Assembly (NCBI GenBank): GCA_943704415.1
Contig: CALSCO010002003.1
Span: 1-60,090, forward strand
Direction of reading: 5' to 3'
From: Parvularia atlantis
Taxonomy: Eukaryota > Opisthokonta > Rotosphaerida
DNA length: 60,090 bases
Position numbers and translations under genes: made by a program. Each line of letters starts with the position of its first letter. The stretch's first letter is position 1. Positions 1-10,769 of this stretch are shown here, one piece after another. The notes beneath the pieces are model-generated. The model saw nothing but the letters and a program-made list of their open reading frames with translations, did no database searches and was not told where the DNA came from.

Positions 1-574
1 GGGCGATGCGCACGAGTAAACCTGAGCCGCGCACACGCAGGTCAGCTCAGGTGTCAGAGACAGAGGCCCCGGGCCCGCGCCGCTCGGGCCGTGCGTCTGA
101 TCGGTGCCTCAACGGCACCCGCGGCCCGTCCAACTACACGTCCTCGTACAACGGCCCGCGCGTCTACGTCTACTCGGCTGATCTGTCCGTGGGACTGCTG
201 CAGGGTGGCTTCTCTTGCTCGTACGACTCGCGCTACCAGGTGAGCAGTGGCCAAACGGGACGGTAGAGAGTACGTAGTGCTTGCGCGTTCGTTGATGCTT
301 GCGCGTTCGTTGATGCTTGCGCATTGGGGCGCGTCGTACCGCCAGCTCGTTCTGCGGGCAGATGTTGGTCAACAGGCACGGCGTGGTCATTCACGAGGCA
401 CACATCCACCGTCGACCCCGGGTGTCGTCGTGGTCGACACCCACAGCGACCGTGACTACCACCGCGGTGCCTGTGTACTTTGCGCCTATCGCGCAGCCAG
501 TGCCCGTTCTGCTCAGCGCCGCCGTCGAGCACGCCGAGCACGGCCAGCGGCGTCGTCCACACGCGTTACCGTGA
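1..574 (+). CDS. 3' part of an unrecognised gene (partial at window edge)
   Basis: I do not recognise this protein. A likely intron 3' end (CTGAG, then ACGCAG) lies at about 25-40, so the gene probably begins before the window. One exon runs to 240 and ends in ...SCSYDSRYQ. A GTGAGC...GGGCAG intron (241-360) follows, and the frame resumes as MLVNRHGVVIHEAH and stops at 574. The first exon is rich in Ser, Tyr and Gly with possible N-glycosylation sequons (NGT, NYT), which would suit a secreted or surface protein; that is inference. The intron carries an 18-bp tandem repeat. The phases agree across the intron, which is the main support. The second exon is less protein-like near its end, so the stop is uncertain. 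Confidence 0.4.
278..330. repeat. 18-bp tandem repeat inside an intron
   Basis: The unit TTGCGCGTTCGTTGATGC is present about two and a half times, the last copy degenerate. It lies inside the 241-360 intron and does not disturb the splice signals. It is probably a slippage product. Confidence 0.75.
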
Positions 575-588
575 CGGCCCATGCGCCT

Positions 589-804
589 TCAGACAGACGC
601 GCGCGCCACCTTGGCGTCGTAAGCCTCGCGCGTGACGCGGTCGACGGCCTCCTGGTTGAGACAGCGTGGCACCGCACTGCGCCGACGCACTCAGCCACGC
701 TGTGCGCACGTCCAGCCACACGTGCGCACCCGTTCCGCTTTGAACGGCGACGTCAATCTTCGCTCGGCACCCTGCATCGTGCGTCTCTCGAGTGTCTGTC
801 TCAT
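589..804 (-). CDS. small hypothetical protein (about 53 aa), or last exon of the upstream gene
   Basis: Not recognised. The model starts at the ATG at 804 (MRQTLERRTMQGAERRL), has one 55-nt GTGCGC...GGCGCAG intron (about 731-677) with a CTGAG branch-like site, and ends ...DRVTREAYDAKVARASV at 589. The second exon uses GC-rich third positions and reads as a basic, helical tail. The giant minus-strand gene that stops at 827 could instead splice, from a GTGAGC site at its stop, straight onto this second exon; that phase also works and would replace the ATG model. Neither model supplies a BEACH domain. It may be a small mitochondrial-type subunit, but nothing proves that. Confidence 0.4.
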
Positions 805-826
805 CGGTCGTACAAGACTCCAGCGC

Positions 827-3800
827 TCACCACCCCGCGCCATTTGCCATCGCCTCTCCTGCCCGCTGACGCTCCGCTCGCCGCTGCTGCAGCGCCGCCT
901 GCTGCTGCTGGTGCGCCGCCGCGAGCTTGCCCAGCCGCGTCCGCCCGCGCGACTTGACCTCGGCCAACAGCTTGTTGGTCACCGCCGCCTGCCGCACCTG
1001 CCGCTCCCGCGCCAGCTTCTGCCGCTTGCTCCGCCGTAGATGCACCTTGTCCTGCTCGCGCCGCTGCACCAGCAGCAGCGGCAACGTCCGCGCCTCCACG
1101 CGCCCCTCGATCGTCGTCCGCCGCAGCGTTGCATCGGCGTCGGTGGAGTAGAACCAGGCGAAAAAGTCCTGCGCCTCGTCCGCCTCAAGCGCGCCGAGCC
1201 GGCCCACAAACTGCATCGCGTGAGCGGTACGGGCCGCGTGTGTGCAGCGCAGCGCACCTCCGCGTCCTCGGCTATCTTTGTCAGCAGGCGCCGGTTCTCG
1301 TCCACAGGCAAAAAGTGCATCACGAGCACGCGGCCGATCGTGAGCTGCAGCTGCACCCGCCGAGCGCGTCAGCCGATCACGGCCACTGCTGCCACAGCAG
1401 CACCCGCCCGCACCGGCCGGTCCGACGCGCTGCGCAGGAAGTGCCGCAGCAGGAACAGCGTGCCGTGCTCCTCGCGGAACTTGGGCTGGTCGGCAACGAG
1501 CTCAAAGCCGAACGAGCGCACAAAGTCGGCGCACTCGCTGGGCGCACATGAGTCGCTCCCCTCCACCCGCCAGAGCACGCGCGTACCTCGGCGACTCTTT
1601 GTGCAGCATTAGCACGACCAGGTTGTCCCGAAAGTCCAGTAGCCCGCTCGCGCGCATGCTTGAGCGCACCGCCGAGTTGTTCTTCAGCCCATCGTACACT
1701 CATCAGTGCAACGCCGCGCCCGCATAAGCGCGCACCTGCGTGACCATCGCATTGAGCACGTTGATGAAGCGCATGTTCACGGCCGCGTTAAACGGGACCT
1801 CCTTTTCGACGTAGCGCATCACCATGCACTGCGCCGCGCACAGTCAGCACCGTGCCCCATCCCATTTCATGCACGGCGCGCACCAGATTGCGCAAAAAGT
1901 CGCCCGCCTTGTCCGACGGCAGGATCGGCTGTGCCGTGAGGTGGTCCAGCAGCAGGCGCACCGTCTGAAGCATGAACGCGTCGTCCTCGGCGATCATGCC
2001 GCGCTGCTTGGCGACGGTCTGCGCGAGCGTGAGCGCGCCGGCCCGCAGCACGCCGGCCCGCAGCACCCCGCCAGGCACGCACCCCGCTCTTGCGGAACAC
2101 GTCAAAGATCACCAGCTTCTGCACGATCGAGTCCAGCACTGTCTTGGTCGAAGCCCACATCGCGTTGGCGCCTGTCGTCGCCTCAAGCGCACTTGACCAA
2201 AGCGATCGTCAGCCTCTCAGCGCAGCAGCCAGCTCTGCACGCACTTGCGGTCCTGCACAAACGCGTCGATCCAGTCCGTCCACGGGTGCTCCCACAGCAG
2301 CTCCATGTTCGCCGGCTTGAGCGAGCGCTTGATGTCCGACAGCACTGCAAACGCCAGGTTGTGTTGCGGCGACGCCTTGAGCAGCTCCAGCAGCAGGCGC
2401 AGCGCCTCCGGGAACACCTGTCGTCGCACGGGTCAACACGACCACACGCAAACGCATCGCACGCGCGCACCAGGTCCGCCGAGTCCTCGCTCGCATCCGC
2501 CGCGGGCCCAGCAGCCTTGTCGGCCGACGCACTTACGGACGTGCGCGGCACCTGCGGCTTGGCGAACGCTGCGGCGGCCGCACCAGCCGTCAGCCGCCCC
2601 TTCGGCACATGCACGACGCGTTGGACGCACCGATGCGCAGCAGTGTGTCGCACAGATCGGCGGTGACCGGAAACGGCGCGAGGAAGAGCCACATCGCGTC
2701 AAAGCCGGCGATCTTGGCCATCGCCGCACGCTGCGTCGCCGGCGACTGCGCGAGGACTACGCCGATGATGCGCAGCACGGCGAGCCTGGAAAAGAGTGTA
2801 AGCTGTGAGCAAACGCAGCAGCACGCCCCACACCGCATGCGCTCTGATGGCAGGTCGAGGAACGAGACGAGCAGGCTCAGGTCGCATGCGCCCTTGAACG
2901 CCTCAACCACGGTGCCGTTGCTGCGCGGTCGGCCAGTAAGTGGCACGCGCGCGAGAACGGCACACGGCGCGCGCGCACCGCTCAAGATGCCGCAGAAGCA
3001 GGTCACACAGGTCAGCCTTGACCTCCGCAAACTGGCGCTTCTCGTGCGTGACGAACGCGAGCAGCATGCCAACGTCGTCCGCGCTCAAGAGCGGCAGCAT
3101 ACGGTCGATGAGCTTGAGCAGCGTCGGCCTGGGGTGCACACCGCGATCAGGGCAAAGCGAGCTTCTGCGCACGCGCTCTCCGCGTACTTGAGCTTGTCCG
3201 GCAGGTGGACAATCAGCTCGATCACCGCGCTGAGGCCAAAGACATCGCGCGCACGCTGCAGCAGGCCGTGGTGGTCGCTCAGGTGGATTAGCGTCCGCAG
3301 AAAGTGCTTTTGCGCGTGCTCCTACGGCCGCCCGTCAGCAGCACGCAGCAGGTCTCTGCACACGCTCAGCAACAGACCTCGGCGACTGGCAGCAGGTCCA
3401 ACAGCAGCACGAGCCCCTCCGGATACCGCACCGTCCGCTCGAGGCTGCCCTGGTCGATCGCAAGCCCCAGCAGGACGTCAAACACCTGCCGCACGTGCTT
3501 GTGAGCCACCCTGCACAGGCACGCGAGCAACGCGCGCACTGTTGCAGGGATTTCGGGCGCACGCGAGAGCAGGATGTGGTACAGCACAACAAAGCCCTGG
3601 CGCGAGACAAACTCCCTGTGTGTGCGTGCGTCAGGCCGCTGCACACTGCGTTGTGCGCCCACGCACTTGGCGTTGCGTGAGTGCCACTTGAGCGCGTGCA
3701 CGAGCACCGTCAGCCCGTCGATCCACGCCGGTCCACGCTGCAACGCCCAGGACACGTCAGCATCCGCGCGACCTCCACGCTGGTGCACGCACCACGCGCA

Positions 3801-6800
3801 GCAGCTCAAAGAGGCGCGACACGCCACCGACCCGCAGCAGGTGGTCGGCCAGCCCGGTCGTCAGGTGCACCTGCGTGCTGCCCTCGAGCGTGAAGCGCAA
3901 ATCCGGATAGAACCAGCTGAGCGAGCCCTCAGTCGGCGGCGGCACGGCCTTGGCGTCAAGCAGCGGCGGCGGCGGCGCGGGCGTGGACACGGGCTCGTCA
4001 AGCGCCAACTCGTGCGTGCTGTCGACGAGGATCCAGCCCGAGTCGAGCGACGCGCCGTCTGCACGGGCGGGCCGTCAGCTGCAGTCGCGACAGTCGCACA
4101 GGCGCTGCCGCACCCTTGTCCGTGTACATGTGTGGCAACACCGAGGCAAACTCGCGGTGGTCGATGCCGAGACGGCCCACCGAGCGCGCGAACGACGGCG
4201 TCGCCTTGAAGAACTGCGCGCGCCCCACGCTCAGCCTGGCCCATCACGCACGGGCAGCGGCGCACCTTGGACGCGGCCGCGTCGTCCCACGGGCCCTCGG
4301 TGAAGTGCACGTTTGTCAGGTACGCGCACAGGAAGCTCGCGGGGCCGGTGCCGGCCGACAGGATCGATGCGCCGTCGGGCCGCTGCGCGTCGTCCTGCAC
4401 GCACGCACTCAGCCCACCCAGCTTGCGCGCACTGTGCCGCGCACCGAGAGCGACGGCCGGTTGGGCGTGCCGTCGAGCTGGCTGCCGATCACGACGCGGT
4501 ACGAGCGGTGCGCCAGGCCTGAGAGCGACCGATCAACAACCGCGCAGCAACAGAGCGCTGTCCAGCACGCACCGGGCCGCTCGTAGTTGAGCCACGCGAC
4601 CCTCTGCAAGAGCACGCCATCTAGGTGCAGCGACGCCGCCTTCTTGCGCTGCGACAGCACAACGCAGTGCCACCGGTCTGGGCGAGGCAGCGCGTCAGCC
4701 ACACCAAACGCCGACGGCGAGCAGCGCACCGTCGTCGAGCGCCTGTGTAGCCGAGTCGAAGACGACGTCCTCGGGCGGCAGCGGGTGTGCCTGCGACCGC
4801 AGTGCAAAACACAGCCTGCGAGCGATCGCTTTCAGCAAGGCCCGCCACATCGAGCGACACGCACTTGGCGCTCTGCACGGGGCCGACACGGCGCAGCGTC
4901 AGCGCAAGGCATGTGCGGCCGCTCGTGTCGGCGAGGCTCAGCAGACACTGCACGGCGTCGCCTCCATCGCGCGCAGCCGGGTCCGTCACGAGCTTGATCC
5001 TGTGTCACGCGCGTATCAGCAGCAGAAGCACGGTCGCACACCACAACAGGCGCGCACCAGCACGCAAACGTAAAACCTGTCTTGCTCGCGGGAAAGTACG
5101 CAATCTGCTTTGACAGCGACGCGCCCACGCCGTCGAGGTAGATGTACGACCGCGGGTCCGTGCGTTGGGCGACACGCGCGAGCATCTCGAGCGCGTGCGT
5201 CTGCAGCGACCCGTCCACGTCCGGCACGAGCGTGTTGGACCTGTCCTCGATCCTGCGCGGCGCGCGTGTCAGCCGGCCGTGCGGTCAGCTGTTTGCCTGG
5301 CGCAACCGCAGACGCAGCGCCTTCTTCAGGGCGACAGCGCGCGCGTTGACCAGGGCCGTCGACGGATCGATCGCAAATTCGAGCAGCTGCGCACAAGACG
5401 GTCAACTGCGCGTCCGCTGCTGCCTCAGTAGCTGCCGCACCAGACGCGCATCGGCCTCCGTCATGTCGTACGTCATGATGTGCACGAGCGTGTCGCGGTA
5501 GAACGCGGCCGCGTCCGACAGCACGAGTCGCAGGCGCAGCTGGCACACGCGCGATGTCAGCCGCAAACGTGCGGGGCGGTCAGCGGGCACACACCTGCTC
5601 CTGCGACATCTCCGCGTGCAGATTCATCTGGCTCGCCTCGGACGGGCGCTCGTCGACGTTGTCAAAGGCCTCCTTGAACGCGAGGACGAGCAGGCACGCA
5701 GCCAGGCTGTGTCCATTACAAACAAGGTCAGCCGCGACCCGCACAGTGGCAGCAGCTCGATGACGCACCCATCACAGACGCTGAGCGCGCGCGTGTTGCG
5801 CGGATTGCTCCGCAGCAAGTACGACACGAGCGTGCCCAGATACTCGCGGTCCGTCGCCTCGTCGTCCAATTGGCGGTACAGGCTGAGCACGGCCATCGCC
5901 GCGTGCGGGTCACGGAAGCAGAGCCCACGCAGACGCGACCTGTGCACGTGCATGGTCAGCCATGTGGTGCGAAGCGCGTGCAGCACGCACAGGACGACCG
6001 CATCGTCAGCAGACAGCTCGCGTTGCCGCCCCGTCTCGATCGAGACCAGCTCGACGGACGACGAGAGACTGCTCGAGTCGGCGACGCTGCCCGGTCCAAC
6101 CGCCCCGGTGGCCGATGTCGTCACGGCAGCCGCCGCGGTGGCGGCCATTGTCAGCGCGACCGAGCTCGTGCGCGACGGCCAATAAGAGGCAGACGTCACC
6201 GACGACGCTGCCTCCGACTCCCCTGCGCATCGGCAGCCGGTTGAGCATTCCGCAGGGCCATTGATGCGCGCGCACGCACTGCCCGCGACTGACGACGCTG
6301 AGTTTTCACGTGACAGCGGCTGTCGGGCTGACGGCTTAGACGAGCCCTGGCTCGCCCGCTGCGAGTGCGATCGCTCGCGCCTGTGCACCAGCGCCCGTCA
6401 GCCATGTACGCATCGCACGCGCAGACGTACGTCGTCGGCTGCGCGGCCGCTGCTGGCTTCGGGTCTAGCTCCGTGTTGGGCTCGACGTACGAAGCCAGCG
6501 TGCTCTGCGTGCGCGCGCGCGCTCGTCAGGGGCGCCGAGGCTTAGCAGGCCACGCGCGGCACACCTGGCGCGACTTGCTCAGCTGCAGTGGCTCGCCGTA
6601 CAGCAGCGGCGGCGACAGCAGCTCCTGGATGCACGTCGCGAGCGCGGCGGTCGTCTGGAATAGCTCTGGGCGCACGTGGTCTGGCCGCCGCAACGCGCCG
6701 TACAGGTTGCCGGTGATGGCGATGTCGAGCACGAGCGCGTAGAGGTCGCTGGCGAATGCGCGCACGCGCGTGTGAGCCACAGGTCGTGCGCCGAGGCGCG

Positions 6801-9086
6801 CGGGCGCACAGATTCTTTGTGCAGATCGAGCCAAGCACACAGCGCACGAGGTGCTGGTAGCCGACGACGCTCACTGCACGCACACGGGTCAGCTGGCACA
6901 CGTCGCCGTCGACAGAACGTACCCAGGTGTGTCTTGTTGGCCTCCATACTGAGTAGCCCGTCTCGCAGGGCTTGCACGGCCGCATCAGCGATGTCGACGT
7001 TGTCCGTATACTGCGATCGAGCGCGTGCGCTGAGTGCAACTTCTCACCGGCGTCGCACGCACCCGCACGATGTCAAACAGCACCTCGAGTGCGCCCGTCT
7101 GGCGCATGTGCGCGCGCAGGCTGGCGCCGTGCTGGCTGTGGTACATCAGGTCGCTGAGCACGCGGATGATCTGGCGCGCGCAGAGTAAGAACCGCTGAGC
7201 GCACTGCAAAGCTCGTAGCGCACCCGCAGCTGTAGCCACGCTGGCGGCAGGTTTTGCAGCGTGTGCTGCGCCGCACGCAACAGGTCGTCGTCCAAGGACT
7301 GGTCAGCGCGTTCGCGCAGGTCCTTCGCGAGGCTGCACGCAGGTTGTCAGTTGCACATCACGTTTGCCACGCCGCGTGCACCTGTCCACCGACAGCTTCT
7401 CGAGCGACTGCACACTGTCGCGGTCACGCGTGCTCGCAGATGGCGATCGGGACCGCGAGGGCGTTGCGCCGGCCGACGGAACATCGAGCCGCGACGACGC
7501 GAGCGACGGCGCGTGCGATGGCGTCGTCACCTGGCTCTGGCCCATGTCGTCGGCGGAGGGCGGCAGCGGGACGATGCGGGCACGCAGAAGCTTCACTAGC
7601 TCGACCAGCCACTGTGTCGTTCGACACGCGTCAGCCTGGCCGCCTCCCCTCCCCTCTGGGGGAAGGCGTGCGCGCCTTGAAGAACGGCAGGTTCTCGGGC
7701 CGCGCCGAGATGAGGTCCTGCAGCGTCCACAGTGCCATCTCGGCCGTCAGGGACTGCGCGGTCGACTCGCGCGCCGAGTCGATGCACGCCAGCAGCGCCG
7801 TGAAGCCGTCCAGCTGCGCAAACTGCTCGAGCGGCACGTGCTCGCACTCGACGAGCAGGCCGACCATCTGCAACAGCAGCACGCCGGTCTCGGGCGGAGG
7901 CGGCGCGGGCGGCTCGTGGTCGCTCTCCGGGTTGTGCACATCACTGGCCGGGCTCCTCATCGAGCGCGCGTCCTCGGGCCGCGGGCTGGACGTGCTCACG
8001 TCGTCCGAGGCGAGGAAGAAGCCTTTGCGCCGCGTTGGCTTGGGCTGCGCGGCAGGCGACGCGGGTCAGCTGCAGCCTACCGCCGACCGATGCACGCGCC
8101 ACCACGACGATCGGCAGCTCGGGGTCGGGCCCGGCTGCGGCGGTGCTGGCCTCGTCGCTGATCCATGGGCGCTCACGCGTCACGCCGAGCAGGGTCGCGT
8201 GCGTGCGCAGCATTTGCACGACATCGCGCAGGTGCTGGCCCTGCAGCGGCACGTTGCGCCTGCGGTAGTCCTGCGTATGTCCGCATAAGATGCGCGAGGA
8301 CGGCTTCGAGTGCGAGCGCGCACCATCAGAAGCCGCACGCTGGCCTGAAGCAGTAGGCGCATCTCAAGCCCGGGTATCGCCGACGCCCACGCCAAGCGCC
8401 TGAGGACTGCAATGAGGCCCTGCGCACGGTCCGGTGAGCGCGACCACGGAGGGCGCGCACTCCACTGCGCACCTGCAGGATGTCGGTGTTGTGGCTCGAG
8501 AGGATCACGGCCGCGTACGTCAGCACACCCAGCAGCCGCTGCAGGTACTCGATCTCGGCTTCCGGACGCGCGGTCTCCTGCAGCACGATGACCCCCACGC
8601 GCTCGAGCATCAATCGTATCCCACCGACCTCGCGCAGGAACACGGCGTCTGCGCGACCACACTCAGCACGGCGACGGGTGACGGCGCGGACAAGGCGCAC
8701 TGGCAGGCAGCAGCGACAGCAGGTCTTGAATGCACAGCAGCGCCTGCATGCGGACTTCGACGTGCGTGGACGACGCCGCGAGGAACGAGATGAGCCGCAG
8801 CACGTCCATGTTGCCCACGCGCTGCGCCCGCTCGTCAGTATGGCGTCTGCCCGGCCTGCGCAACAGCGCACCATGTCGCGGTTCCCGTCGAGCGCAATCG
8901 TGAAAAACAGGTTGAAGCAGTCCTCGACAAACACGCGCGACTCGTGCACGGGTTCCCAGACGAGTGTGTCAAACAGCTGCTGCAGGATCGCGTAGCCGTC
9001 CATCCGCCGAAACTCCTTCTGGTTCTCGTCGCTCTGCACGAGCAGGCGCGAGATCGTCTCGACCACGTCGCGCTTGCCATCCTGCG

Positions 9087-9154
<68 letters not shown>

Positions 9155-10634
9155 CGCGCTTCAGCCGCGTGCACGGCGCAGCAGCGCGCAGAACGCACGT
9201 AAGATAGGCCCTTTGCGCTCAGCACAGTCGTGAGCATCGTCAGCGCGCCCTGGATGCGCATGAAGTCCTGCATGCAGCCGGTCAATACCGCCCAAATAAA
9301 GCGCCCCGCCCGCGGCCGGCGTGCCTTGAGCAGGTCGCTGGACGTCTGCGGCGCCGAGGCATCGTCTGCGCTCGCCTCATCCACCGCGGATGGCGGTGCT
9401 GCGGGCGCGTCTGCCTTGCCGTCCTCGGCGTGCCGCGCCTTGAACGCCTCGATCGCAGCCTCGACCTCGGCCTTGGACGGCACAAATGTGCTGCGCAACG
9501 GCTCAGCTCGCGGGGCGCGGGTCGGACGGCACCACACCTCGCAGCGCCGGCCACGTTGCCCTCCTCGTTCAGCCGCACGTGCAGACCTGTGCCCGCGCGC
9601 GGGCCTTAGCTCGAGGTGTGCATGAGCAGCACGACAGTGCACCGCGGTCGGCGCCGTCGGGCGAGAAGTAGCGCGAAAAGTCCGTAACCAGCGTGCCCAT
9701 GTCACTCCACAGGTTCGTCAGCGAACCGCCGACGAGCCCTGCGAACAAGCATCAGCGAAGCAGGCGGGCGGGATGCGTCCGCACCCTGCATGAACGAGCT
9801 CGCGGCCTGATCGGCGCCGGCTGCAGCCGCGGGCTGCGCGCCGTCGCGGTTGACGTCGGCAAGGTGCTTGAACGTGCGCAGAATCTCCTGCGTGAGCTCG
9901 GCATCGCCCTCGAGCAGCAGGCGCAGGATCTTCTTGAAGCCCTCGTGGCGGCCTGTGCGGACGGTTCAGTCGAGCCCAGGGCGCAAGAGCGGGCGTTCGC
10001 ACCAATCTCGAGCTTGATTGCGGTGCTGTCGGCGAGGGTGCTGATGATGCGCAGGGCGAGCTTCTTGGTCTCGGTCGACGTGAGCTTCTCGAGCACGGCG
10101 AGGATGTTGTTGACGAGGTGCGGCGTGCTGGCGACGAGGCGGCGGTACTTGTCGTCCTTGATGATCAGCTCGGCCACGTTGAGTGCCTTGTTGACCAGCG
10201 CCGCGAGCAGCTCGAGGCTATCTTTGCTCGGTTTTTGCTGCTCGCTCGTCTCCCTGCCGGCGCCGGTGAGCCGCGCGGACGTGGCACCAGTCGACGGTTG
10301 TGCGCACAGGTCGACGGTGCGGAGGATGCTCAGCAGCACCTCGGTGCAGTCGCCGTACAGCTTGTCGAGCGAGTTCGTGAGCACGCCGCCGTTGCTGCCT
10401 CCCCACTCTTGGTACGCCGTCTGGAACGAGTCGAGGAAGACGAGCAGCCGCTTGCGCGCCTCTTTGACGTCGCTGTTCCCGGCAGCAGGGGCGCCTGCGT
10501 CAGCACGCGCGCAGCGCGCGAGCGGCCACACACGAGACGCACGCTTTGCCCGACACGGTCTGGTACTCGCCCCACAGGCGTTGCACGCGCTGGTACGTCT
10601 TGAGCATGGCCCATTTCTGCCGTAGCGACTGCAT
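827..10634 (-). CDS. giant BEACH-family-like protein (WDFY3/LvsA/SPIRRIG type) without the BEACH domain
   Basis: BEACH-family giants act as scaffolds in membrane traffic and autophagy. The start chosen is MQSLRQKWAMLKTYQRVQRL at 10634. About 30 short introns leave roughly 2,500 residues. The first half is armadillo-like helices, for example LVNKALNVAELIIKDDKY and ILQQLFDTLVWEPVHESRVF. A concanavalin-A-like lectin domain follows at about 5150-4300 (YIYLDGVGASLSKQI, FTFACWC, RWHCVVLSQRKKAASLHLDG). Next comes a DUF4704-like helical region at about 4000-1300 (REFVSRQGFVVLYHILLSR, FVRSFGFELVADQPKFREEH). The chain ends in a basic coiled tail, VHLRRSKRQKLARERQVRQA, and a stop at 827. In known family members the PH-BEACH-WD40 block comes next; none is present here. 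A (TG)n tract fills one intron. Family placement rests on domain order and recalled motifs. Confidence 0.7.
9095..9152. repeat. (CA)29 microsatellite in an intron
   Basis: An uninterrupted CA repeat. On the minus strand it forms the TG-rich body of an intron that begins GTGCGTTCTGCG and ends GCGCGCGCGCAG just before the exon reading DGKRDVVETISRLL. Length variation here should not alter the protein. Confidence 0.95.
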
Positions 10635-10769
10635 CTCGCGCCCCACGGCAGCTGGCACGGCAGAGGCGGCGCAGGTAAGTGACAGCCGCAATCGCCACAC
10701 CTGTCGCCTGGCAGCGAATGAGGCGCTGCACGGGCATGGCTTTGGGCGCGGCGCGGACAGGCGACGGTC
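10635..10769. promoter_or_regulatory. short divergent promoter region, BEACH-like gene / RNF216-like gene
   Basis: About 135 bp separate the two start codons, so both promoters must share this segment. I see no TATA box or CCAAT box; the sequence is plain GC-rich DNA. The region is assigned from gene layout only. Confidence 0.4.

Noticed and set aside
1-580. A BEACH or WD40 domain downstream of the giant minus-strand gene
   Set aside because: No minus-strand frame here shows BEACH motifs; the better reading is a plus-strand gene fragment.
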